Assembly (NCBI RefSeq): GCF_000069785.1
Contig: NC_010528.1
Span: 2,108,001 to 2,172,000 of the forward strand
Length of the DNA: 64,000 bases
Direction of reading: 5' to 3'
Source of the DNA: Cupriavidus taiwanensis LMG 19424
Lineage (GTDB): Bacteria > Pseudomonadota > Gammaproteobacteria > Burkholderiales > Burkholderiaceae
The notes beneath the pieces were generated by a model. It did not search any database, was not told the DNA's origin, and saw nothing but the letters and a program-made list of their open reading frames with translations. The position numbers were made by a program, and so were the translations under genes. Below are positions 53,125-60,214 of this stretch, piece after piece; positions within the stretch are counted from its first letter, which is position 1; each line of letters starts with the position of its first letter.

Positions 53125-53781
53125 ATGTTCGACCAACGCTTCTTAAAGATTACGCTCGCCGTCCTGCTGTTCCACGCCGGCCTGCTTTACCTGATCCAGA
53201 GCGGCCTGGCCCGCAAGCTCACCGAGGCCGTGATCGCGCCGGAAATCATCGCGCGCATCATTCCGCTCGAGCCTCCCAGGCAGGAAGCCCCGCCCGAGCC
53301 GCCCAAGCCGAAGCCCAAGCAGGAGACCCCGCCCAAGCAGGTCAAGGTGACCACGCCCAAGCCCACGCCGCCGCAGCCCAAGCCGGCGCCGCAGCCGGTG
53401 GCCGACCTGCCGCCGACGCCTTCGGCGCCCGAAGCGCCGGCGGCCCCGCCAGCGCCTCCGGCACCGCCTGAGCCCGCGCCGGCACCGGTATCGGCCGCGC
53501 CGCGTGCCGTCGGCATCGGCGAGATCCAGTGCACGCCGCCGCAACCGAAGTATCCTTCCCAGTCGCGCCGCATGGGCGAGACCGGCAAGGCCGTGGTGCG
53601 GCTGACCACCGACGAAAGCGGCAAGGTCGTGAAGACTGCCGTGGTGTCGTCGAGCGGCTCGTCGCGGCTTGACCAGGCCGCGGTGGAAGCCGTGCAGGCC
53701 ATGCGCTGCAAACCCTATATGGACAACGGCCGCGCCGTCGCCGTCACGGCGCAGCAGCCGATCGGCTTCGAGCTGAACTGA
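53125..53781 (+). CDS. tonB: TonB energy transducer
   Basis: 218 residues. N-terminal membrane anchor (ITLAVLLFHAGLLYLIQSG), a periplasm-spanning Pro/Lys-rich then Pro/Ala-rich region (about 48-125) and the TonB C-terminal domain with PKYPSQSRRMGETGKAVVRL, GSSRLDQAAVEAV and MRCKPYMDNG. It transmits proton-motive force to outer-membrane siderophore and haem receptors. First large gene of tonB-exbB-exbD. Confidence 0.94.
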   Translation: MFDQRFLKITLAVLLFHAGLLYLIQSGLARKLTEAVIAPEIIARIIPLEPPRQEAPPEPPKPKPKQETPPKQVKVTTPKPTPPQPKPAPQPVADLPPTPSAPEAPAAPPAPPAPPEPAPAPVSAAPRAVGIGEIQCTPPQPKYPSQSRRMGETGKAVVRLTTDESGKVVKTAVVSSSGSSRLDQAAVEAVQAMRCKPYMDNGRAVAVTAQQPIGFELN

Positions 53782-53850
53782 CCGCCCCGGATTTCCGATC
53801 TCTGATCTTGATCTGACCTAAACCAAGCGAACTCACCAGGAAACCAACAC

Positions 53851-54579
53851 ATGCAGGACCTCGGACTCACCCACCTCTGGTCGCAAGGCGACTTCGTCAT
53901 GCGTGCGACCGCCATCATTCTGCTGATCATGTCGCTCGCCTCATGGATCGTGATCCTGACCAAGGCGTGGGATCTGGTGCGCCTGAAGAAGATGGCGCAG
54001 GGCGCGGAAAAGCGCTTCTGGCACTCGGACGATTTCGACCACGCCCTGGAAACGCTGGGCGCCGGCGATTCCAACCCCTTCCGCACGCTGGCCATCGCCG
54101 GCAAGGAAGCCGCCCAGCACCACCGCGCCAGCCAGCCGCAGCTGCACGACGTGATGGATATCTCCGACTGGCTGACCCGCTCGCTGAAGAGCTCCATCGA
54201 TGAATCGGTGGCGCGCATGCAGTCGGGCCTGGCCGTGCTGGCATCGGTGGGCTCGACCGCGCCGTTCGTCGGCCTGTTCGGCACCGTGTGGGGCATCTAC
54301 CACGCGCTGATCGGCATCGGCGCCTCGGGCGTGCCGACCATCGACAAGGTTGCCGGCCCGGTGGGCGAGGCGCTGATCATGACCGCCTTCGGCCTGGCCG
54401 TGGCAATTCCCGCCGTGCTGGGCTATAACGCCCTCACCCGCGGCAACAAGTCGGTGATCTCGAAACTCAACCGCTTTGCCCACGACCTGCACGCCTACTT
54501 CGTCACCGGCGCGCGCGTGCGCCCCACCGGTGCCCGCGCCGAGGACGGCACCGTGCGCCTGGCCACGGCACAGCGCTAA
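53851..54579 (+). CDS. exbB: Biopolymer transport protein ExbB
   Basis: 242 residues, three transmembrane helices (about 14-36, 130-150, 172-194). MotA/TolQ/ExbB signature GSTAPFVGLFGTVWGIYHAL and GPVGEALIMTAFGLAVAIPAVLGYN. It forms the proton channel with ExbD that powers TonB. 69 nt after tonB. Confidence 0.95.
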   Translation: MQDLGLTHLWSQGDFVMRATAIILLIMSLASWIVILTKAWDLVRLKKMAQGAEKRFWHSDDFDHALETLGAGDSNPFRTLAIAGKEAAQHHRASQPQLHDVMDISDWLTRSLKSSIDESVARMQSGLAVLASVGSTAPFVGLFGTVWGIYHALIGIGASGVPTIDKVAGPVGEALIMTAFGLAVAIPAVLGYNALTRGNKSVISKLNRFAHDLHAYFVTGARVRPTGARAEDGTVRLATAQR

Positions 54580-54600
54580 ACCGCTAGCAAGGAAGTCATC

Positions 54601-55014
<414 letters not shown>

Positions 55015-55047
55015 ACTGCGCGCCTGCAGCGCTCGCGGCACGACACA

Positions 55048-55071
55048 GGGCACCTTCGGGTGCCCTTATTT
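55048..55071 (+). terminator. Terminator of the tonB-exbBD operon
   Basis: GGGCACC-TTCG-GGTGCCC followed by TTATTT. A UUCG tetraloop closes the stem. Confidence 0.88.
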
Positions 55072-55157
55072 CATGGTGCCCTCGCGCGTGCACATGGCTG
55101 CCCGCTCGCACCATCGCAGCGTGCGTAGTCGTTGTCCCAATCTTAGCGAGAGACTAT

Positions 55158-55176
55158 TGTAATGATAACAATTCTC
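55158..55176 (+). promoter_or_regulatory. Fur box upstream of hemP
   Basis: 14 of 19 positions match the Fur consensus (5' half TAATGATAA strong), about 95 nt before the hemP ATG. Iron repression of hemP is expected. Confidence 0.72.
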
Positions 55177-55268
55177 ATTTAAGATCGTTCCATTGACTGC
55201 GCCAGGCGCGGCACGGCCGCCCCGGATCGCACTCCCCTTACTCTCCTATCGCTGAACGGAGCCAGATC

Positions 55269-55598
55269 ATGAGCACACTTTCCCTGCCGCTGTCGCAACC
55301 CCGTGAAGTCACCCGCCGCCGCCTGTCGCTGCGCCGCGTCGACGTGGCCGGGCAGCCGCGCCGGGACGCCAGCGCGAAGACCACCCCGTCGGCGATCGCT
55401 TCGGTCAAGTCGGCCGTGGCCGCCCTGCCCGCGCGCCTGGAAGCGCTGGTGCGCGACAGCCTGAGCTCGGCGCCTGCCGGCGAGCCGGTGGCGCTGGATG
55501 CCATCATGCGCGGGGCCAGCACGCTGCCGATCCTGCACAACGGCGAGGTCTACACACTGCGCGTGACGCGCTACGGCAAGCTGATTCTGACGAAATAA
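55269..55598 (+). CDS. hemP: Hemin uptake protein HemP/HmuP with N-terminal extension
   Basis: 109 residues. The HemP domain is the C-terminal ~40 residues, with PILHNGEVYTLRVTRYGKLILTK split here as the conserved NGEVYTLRVTR and GKLILTK. In Burkholderia/Bradyrhizobium HmuP controls haem-receptor expression. The ~65-residue Ser/Arg/Ala-rich extension is longer than usual. ATG 55269 follows GGAG 8 nt upstream. An internal later start is possible but none has a better site. Confidence 0.85.
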   Translation: MSTLSLPLSQPREVTRRRLSLRRVDVAGQPRRDASAKTTPSAIASVKSAVAALPARLEALVRDSLSSAPAGEPVALDAIMRGASTLPILHNGEVYTLRVTRYGKLILTK

Positions 55599-55639
55599 TG
55601 CGGCCCCGCGGCGATTCCGCAGGAAGGCAGCCGGGGGAA

Positions 55640-55832
55640 GCGATTCGAAATCCGCGCCAGGCGCGGATACCACGAACGTGGCGGCAATGACTTTTGTGGG
55701 GACCACCTCGGAACGAGGTGTTGGGCAGTAGCCAGGTAAGCATGCCGCAGGCGGGAGTCAGACCCCACGCCATGCCGGCCGTACCCAGCCATGCCCTCTT
55801 TTATGCCGCCCCGCAGGCCGTGCCTGCGGGGC
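55640..55832 (+). ncRNA. Structured intergenic region, candidate small RNA or 3' UTR
   Basis: After hemP, a run of nested hairpins: ATCCGCGC/GCGCGGAT (55650-55668), CCAC-GAAC-GTGG (55670-55681), CACCTCG/CGAGGTG (55704-55720), and a long-range GTGGGG (55696-55701) with CCCCAC (55763-55768). It ends in the terminator at 55808-55832. No ORF fits. It could be a haem/iron-linked sRNA, or an mRNA tail of hemP; the strand is inferred. Confidence 0.4.
55808..55832. terminator. Bidirectional terminator between hemP and the HbpS-like gene
   Basis: GCCCCGCAGGC-CGT-GCCTGCGGGGC, perfect 11-bp stem, followed by ATGTTTTG on the plus strand and GGCATAAAAG on the minus strand. It lies between convergent genes. 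Confidence 0.75.
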
Positions 55833-55870
55833 ATGTTTTGATGCACCGGCGCAGCGCCGGCGCGATCGCC

Positions 55871-56278
55871 TTACAGGCCCAGCGCGGCGATGCCGGCACG
55901 CGCAACCTGCGCGTCTTCGGTCGACTTCACGCCCGACACGCCGACGGCGCCCACCACCTGCTCGTTGCAGACGATGGGCACGCCGCCCTCCAGCATGCCC
56001 TGCAGCACGGGGGCCGTCATGAACGAGTAGCGGCCGTTGTTGATCATGTCTTCGTAGATCTTCGACTCACGGCGGCCCAGCGCCGAGGTACGTGCCTTCT
56101 CGCCGGCGATATAGGCCGAGATCGGCGCGGCGCCGTCCAGGCGCTGCATGGCCAGCATATGGCCGCCGTCGTCGACCACGACGATCGACACGGCCCAGTG
56201 ATGGTTCTTTGCCTCGGTTTCCGCTGCGGCCATGATCTTCTTCACGTCGTCTGCCGTCAGAACCGTCTTTTGCTGCAT
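55871..56278 (-). CDS. HbpS/GlcG-family (DUF336) protein, possible haem-binding
   Basis: 135 residues. DUF336 features: SIVVVDDGGHMLAMQRLDGA, AYIAGEKARTSALGRRE and GGVPIVCNEQVVGAVGVSG. Streptomyces HbpS of this fold binds haem; others (GlcG) are of unknown role. No signal peptide, so probably cytoplasmic. The ATG at 56278 has AGGAG 7 nt upstream. Its position facing hemP favours a haem role, but this is inference. Confidence 0.85.
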   Translation of the reverse strand: MQQKTVLTADDVKKIMAAAETEAKNHHWAVSIVVVDDGGHMLAMQRLDGAAPISAYIAGEKARTSALGRRESKIYEDMINNGRYSFMTAPVLQGMLEGGVPIVCNEQVVGAVGVSGVKSTEDAQVARAGIAALGL

Positions 56279-56392
56279 GCCACTCTCCTGGTCATTGATT
56301 TGGATAGAGGCCGAAGTATAGCGCCGCACCTGCGCCACCGTCATGGCAAGGGGGACTGCCCCGTGCCCCCGCCCGGCGATGCTCACCACGAC

Positions 56393-56416
56393 AAAATGGC
56401 CCGCGAGCGGGCCATT
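56393..56416 (-). terminator. Terminator of the repeat-peptide gene
   Basis: AATGGCCCGC-GA-GCGGGCCATT (plus-strand reading), perfect 10-bp stem, followed on the minus strand by a short T-run (TTTTG). Confidence 0.7.
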
Positions 56417-56444
56417 GTCGATGCGATGGACTGCGGCGGTGCGA

Positions 56445-56702
56445 TCAGGCGCCGTCGGTGAACGGATCGGGCTTGCCCACGCGGGCACCGTCGGTGAACG
56501 GGTCGGTCTTGCCGACACGCGCGCCATCCGTGAACGGATCCGGCTTGCCGACCTTGGCGCCATCGGTGTACGGGTCCACTGCGCCGATCTTGGCGCCGTC
56601 CAGATAAGGGTCGACCTTGCCGACCGCGGCGAACGAGGCGGTGGACGCGGTGCCCAGCAGCGCCAGCGCGGCGGCGGCAATCACGGCTTGTTTGATCTTC
56701 AT
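56445..56702 (-). CDS. Secreted protein with five 12-residue repeats
   Basis: 85 residues. Signal peptide (AVIAAAALALLGTASTASFA) then five consecutive repeats of the form VGKPDPFTDGAR (variants VGKVDPYLDGAK, IGAVDPYTDGAK, VGKTDPFTDGAR). At DNA level this is a 36-bp tandem repeat from 56445 to about 56625. Each unit has two Asp and could bind a divalent cation; function unknown. The start MKIKQ at 56702 follows AAGGGGA. Confidence 0.75.
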   Translation of the reverse strand: MKIKQAVIAAAALALLGTASTASFAAVGKVDPYLDGAKIGAVDPYTDGAKVGKPDPFTDGARVGKTDPFTDGARVGKPDPFTDGA

Positions 56703-56913
56703 GAGATTCCCCTTGCTTCTTGGTTGGTCACGGCATCGCAAAGCCAGGCAGGCCGGCGTCATCGCGATGTCACACAAGTAGTTTAGGGAAAACCCTTATT
56801 CAGTTGCAGGTGACGCTTTGAGCAGTCTGTTCAAATATTTTGACCCCCGTCAAATTACGCCACGTCGTCCGGAACCAGCCACGCCCGGTCATGTCGCATC
56901 GCAGCCCCAAAGC

Positions 56914-56939
56914 GAAAGGGCCCGCGATGGGGCCCTTTC
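56914..56939 (-). terminator. Terminator-like hairpin after the Tyr/Pro/Gly-rich gene
   Basis: GAAAGGGCCC/GGGCCCTTTC with a 6-nt loop, 28 nt downstream of the minus-strand gene, followed by GCTTT on that strand. Confidence 0.6.
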
Positions 56940-56966
56940 AGGGGAAAGCCGGATCGAGGACCGCGC

Positions 56967-57317
56967 TTAGTCGCGCCACCTGCCGTGCCCGTGGCCATGC
57001 CCATGGCCACGGTGATAGCCGGGCGGGCCATAGTAGCCGCGGTGACCACCGTAATAGCGCGGCGGGCCGTAATAGCCGGGACCGTAGTAGACCGGACGGG
57101 GGCGAACTACCACCGGCGGCGGGCCGTAATAGACCGGAGCGGGTGCCACCACCACCGGCGGCGGGCCGTAATAAGCCGGAGCGGGCGGATAATACGCCGG
57201 CGCACCGATCACCACGCCCGGAACGCCGACGGATACGCCGACACTCACATGGGCCATGGCGGCGCCAGACGCCAACCCGGCGGCAATACCGAATGCTGCA
57301 AGCCACCAACGTTTCAT
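56967..57317 (-). CDS. Secreted Tyr/Pro/Gly-rich low-complexity protein
   Basis: 116 residues. Signal peptide (MKRWWLAAFGIAAGLASGAAMA) then repeats YYGPPPVVV, VYYGPG, YYGPPRYYGG, and a His/Gly tail (RGHGHGHGHGRW) able to bind metal. Resembles small envelope proteins of Burkholderiales; function unknown. Stop TAA near 56967, start ATG 57317. Confidence 0.7.
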   Translation of the reverse strand: MKRWWLAAFGIAAGLASGAAMAHVSVGVSVGVPGVVIGAPAYYPPAPAYYGPPPVVVAPAPVYYGPPPVVVRPRPVYYGPGYYGPPRYYGGHRGYYGPPGYHRGHGHGHGHGRWRD

Positions 57318-57575
57318 ATCCGCCTCTCAAAGTGGGATGTCTCGTAACTGGTATTGTAGGGGTTCGGAAATTTCAAGGTGCAACGGCGCACACGACATTG
57401 TTACCAGCCGTAACAGTGTCGTCACTTTTCGGGACCCGAAGTGCCGGCGTCCCGTGCTGCCGCCTCAGCCGCAGCTTGCATCCGGGATGCGGAGCCACCA
57501 CAATATCGGGCTTGCCGCGCGCTGCGGTGACCGGAGCCGGCCTGGCGCCGATCGAAAAACCTCTGCAGCGCTCGC

Positions 57576-57884
57576 GCCCGAGTGGTGAAATCGGTAGACA
57601 CAAGGGACTTGAAAATTTGAGCCTTCGGGGGGAAACGCCCGAAGTGACGCCCGTCAAAGTCGGCGAACGCCCTGGATGCCACGGCATCCGAGCCAACGCC
57701 GAGCCAAGCCCGACCGCCATGGCCGGGAAGGTGTAGAGAGCAGACGGCGGGCACCTACGGCCGCAAGGCTATGGTGAAGGCGTGCTCCAGCCCACGAACA
57801 GCCCCGCGCTGGCGGCGAAAGCCGAAGTGGGAAGAAAATCCCTCGCCGCAAGGCGTGCCGGTTCGATTCCGGCCTCGGGCACCA
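57576..57884 (+). tRNA. tRNA-Leu(UAA), split by a group I intron
   Basis: Exon 1 is 57576-57610, exon 2 is 57835-57884. Spliced, they give an 85-nt class II tRNA with CCA: acceptor GCCCGAG/CTCGGGC, anticodon stem AGGGA/TCCCT around loop CTTAAAA (anticodon UAA, codon UUA), variable arm CGCCGCAAGGCG, T arm CCGGTTCGATTCCGG. No other UAA leucine tRNA is seen in the window. Terminator downstream at 57974. Confidence 0.92.
57611..57834 (+). ncRNA. Group I intron in tRNA-Leu(UAA)
   Basis: 224-nt insertion between U34 and A35 of the anticodon. The 5' exon ends in U, the intron ends in G (omega-G). The 5' end GAAAATTTGAGCCTT resembles cyanobacterial tRNA-Leu introns. A P7/R-like core GGTGTAGAGAGCAGACGG (57729-57746) and an S-like segment GTGAAGGCGTGCTCCAG follow, then the terminal GCGAAAGC hairpin. 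No ORF inside. Probably self-splicing. Confidence 0.85.
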
Positions 57885-57973
57885 ATTCCCGGCTGCCGCC
57901 ATTGGCATGGCGGCGACATCCGGCCGGCCGCCGGCCAGTGCTGATGACCGCTGCCAGCGGTGCTGCAAAAACT

Positions 57974-57997
57974 AAAGGGGGCGATTGCCCCCTTTTT
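57974..57997 (+). terminator. Terminator of tRNA-Leu
   Basis: AAAGGGGGC-GATT-GCCCCCTTT followed by TT; located 90 nt after the tRNA CCA. Confidence 0.88.
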
Positions 57998-58018
57998 CGC
58001 TGACTTCCGACCGTACCG

Positions 58019-59125
58019 TTACGCCATCGCGTAACACATCAGCGCACCGACCCCCATCAGGAACACGAACAGCACCCCGGCCAGCGCCAGCGGCTTGCGC
58101 CCGGCACGCACCAGATCGCCGATGCGGGTATGCAGGCCGATCGCCAGCATGGCGCAGGCGAGCAGCCAGTTGTCCAGCGCAATCAGCGGCGCCTTCCAGG
58201 CAGCCGGCACGGCGCCGGCCGAGTTGACCGCCATCACCGCGACAAAGCCCACCGCAAACCACGGCACCGACTTCATGATGCCACGCAGGCGTCCGGTTCC
58301 GGCGCCGGACGCGCCCGCTTGCGAGCCGCCCTGCGGCCACAGCGCCATCACCAGCAGCAGCGGGCCCAGGGCCAGCACGCGCACCATCTTGGCGACCACG
58401 GCGGCATCGGCGGTCGGCTCGCTGATCATCTTGCCGGCGGCGATCACCTGCGCCACCTCGTGCAGCGTCGCCCCGGTAAAGATGCCGAACATGCGCTCGC
58501 TCACGGCCCAGTGCCAGTGGCCGGTGGCCAGTTCGTACAGGTAGGGATAGAGCAGCATGCCGACGGTGCCGAACAGCACCACGGTCGCCACCGCCACGGC
58601 GGTCTGCTTGTCGTCGGTGCGCACCACCGACGACACCGCAATCGCCGCGGCCGCGCCGCAGATGGCACTGCCGGAACTGACCAGGATCGCCTCGCGGCGG
58701 CTCAGGCCGAAGAAACTTGTGCCGACCCAGGTGCCGAACAGCAGCGTGGCCACCAGCATGGTCAGGGGCACGGCGATGCCGGGCAGCCCCAGCGCAACGA
58801 TGGAGGCGAAGGTCAGGCGCAGCCCGTACAGTGCCACGCCCAGACGCAGCAGGTAATGCCGTGCAACCTGCATGCCCGGCGCCAGCGGCGCCAGCCAATG
58901 GCGCGGCAGCGTATTGGCCGCGACCATGCCGGCGCACATGGCCAGCGTCAGCGCGCTGAGCCCGTAGCGCGAAACCGCCGGATGCTCGGCCAGCGCGATC
59001 GCCAGCCACGCGATGCCGCCCAGCGGGAGCAGCGTCAGCAGGCGCTGCGACCAGGGCGGCGGCAAGGCCGGCGCGGCGGCTGGCGCGGTGACCGGAGTGG
59101 TGCGGGGGCTGGAGACGGAAGACAT
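58019..59125 (-). CDS. yeiH: YeiH-family (UPF0324) membrane protein, putative sulfate exporter
   Basis: 368 residues, about ten transmembrane helices. Family features: GMVAANTLPRHWLAPLAPG, SGSAICGAAAAIAVSSVVR and ATLHEVAQVIAAGKMI. Annotated in databases as a putative sulfate exporter (PSE); experimental role is limited. Divergent from the LysR regulator below, as in E. coli yeiE/yeiH, so regulation by that protein is expected. Confidence 0.88.
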   Translation of the reverse strand: MSSVSSPRTTPVTAPAAAPALPPPWSQRLLTLLPLGGIAWLAIALAEHPAVSRYGLSALTLAMCAGMVAANTLPRHWLAPLAPGMQVARHYLLRLGVALYGLRLTFASIVALGLPGIAVPLTMLVATLLFGTWVGTSFFGLSRREAILVSSGSAICGAAAAIAVSSVVRTDDKQTAVAVATVVLFGTVGMLLYPYLYELATGHWHWAVSERMFGIFTGATLHEVAQVIAAGKMISEPTADAAVVAKMVRVLALGPLLLVMALWPQGGSQAGASGAGTGRLRGIMKSVPWFAVGFVAVMAVNSAGAVPAAWKAPLIALDNWLLACAMLAIGLHTRIGDLVRAGRKPLALAGVLFVFLMGVGALMCYAMA

Positions 59126-59192
59126 GGCAGGCTCGGGTGGTGTGCTTTAGTGACTCCAGCGTAATGGCGCCCGCCTAACCCGTAAAACGGGT

Positions 59193-59217
59193 AATATCGT
59201 TATGCGTTATTGATATT
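59193..59217. promoter_or_regulatory. Candidate LysR operator between yeiH and its regulator
   Basis: Inverted repeat AATATC-13 nt-GATATT (59193-59198, 59212-59217) in an AT-rich patch, plus CCCGT-AAA-ACGGG (59179-59191) next to it. It lies just before the regulator ATG (59224), suited to autoregulation. Confidence 0.5.
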
Positions 59218-59223
59218 TTCGAT

Positions 59224-60165
59224 ATGGACCACCACCCCCACCCGCCAGCCACCCCTCGGCCAGAGCAGCGCCCGCTGCGCCTGACGCTGCGCCAGTTGTC
59301 CGTCTTTGTCGCGGTAGCCCAGCATGGCAGCACCATGGCGGCGGCTCAGGCGCTGGCGATGTCGCAGTCAGCGGTCAGCGCGTCGCTGGCGGAGCTGGAG
59401 CGCGCACTGGACAGCCCGCTGTTCGACCGCATCGCCCGCCGTCTCAGCATCAATGAAACCGGGCGACAGTTTTTTCCGCGCGCGCTGTCGCTGCTGGATC
59501 AGGCCCAGGAACTGGAGCGCTTTGCCGGCCAGACTGGCGTCCAGCTGCGCATCGCTGCCAGCAACACCATCGGCAGCTATATGCTTCCGCCCCTGCTGGC
59601 GGGATTCCGCCATTCGCGCAGCGGCCCATGCACGCTGGACCTGCGCATCGGCAATACCCGCGAAGTGCTGCAGTCGCTGCTTCAGTTCGAAGCCGATATC
59701 GGTCTGGTCGAGGGTGCCAGCCATGAGCGCGACCTGCGCAGCGTGCGCTGGTGCGACGACGAGATGGTCGTGATCGTCGGCCCCTCCCACCCGCTTGCGG
59801 CGGCACCCCATGACCTGGTGGCGCTGCGCGATGCCGAGTGGATCGTGCGCGAGCCTGGATCGGGCACGCGCGAGGTCATCGAAGAGCGGCTGGTGCCGCT
59901 GCTGGGCGAATTGCGCTTCGCACTGGAACTGGGCAATGCCGAGGCCATCAAGCGCGCGGTGATGAGCGGCTTCGGCGTCAGCTGCCTGTCGCTGCATGTG
60001 GTGCGCGACGAACTGGAGCGCGGCACGCTGGTGGCGATCCGCGACGGCCTGCCGCGCATCGTGCGTCCGTTGCAGCTGGTCGTCCACCAGGACAAATTTC
60101 CGACCCAGGGGCTGCTGGCGTTCACCGAATACCTGCGCACCATGGCGCCGCGTATTGGCGCCTGA
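59224..60165 (+). CDS. LysR-family regulator (YeiE-like)
   Basis: 313 residues. N-terminal winged helix-turn-helix (LRQLSVFVAVAQHGSTMAAA, AVSASLAELE) and a CysB-like effector domain (NTIGSYMLPPLLAGF, IGLVEGASHERDL, REPGSGTREVIEERL). YeiE-type regulators respond to sulfite-like ligands in some bacteria. Divergent from yeiH, so it probably controls it. A 20-residue His/Pro-rich N-terminal leader precedes the core. Confidence 0.88.
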   Translation: MDHHPHPPATPRPEQRPLRLTLRQLSVFVAVAQHGSTMAAAQALAMSQSAVSASLAELERALDSPLFDRIARRLSINETGRQFFPRALSLLDQAQELERFAGQTGVQLRIAASNTIGSYMLPPLLAGFRHSRSGPCTLDLRIGNTREVLQSLLQFEADIGLVEGASHERDLRSVRWCDDEMVVIVGPSHPLAAAPHDLVALRDAEWIVREPGSGTREVIEERLVPLLGELRFALELGNAEAIKRAVMSGFGVSCLSLHVVRDELERGTLVAIRDGLPRIVRPLQLVVHQDKFPTQGLLAFTEYLRTMAPRIGA

Positions 60166-60214
60166 ACCGGGCGGCGCCGGGAGGGTGCCCGGCGTCTTCA
60201 CCGCGCCCCGCGGG

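Noticed and set aside
55640..55800. Cobalamin riboswitch or 6S RNA
   Set aside because: Some fragments (AGCCAGGTAAGCATGCC, ATACCAC...GTGG) resemble bits of these RNAs, but overall order and conserved boxes do not fit, and there is no downstream B12 gene on that strand.
57611..57834. Interrupted tRNA-Leu read as pseudogene or mobile-element insertion
   Set aside because: Exons join to a perfect tRNA and the insert has group I core elements with correct splice-site nucleotides; no target duplication.
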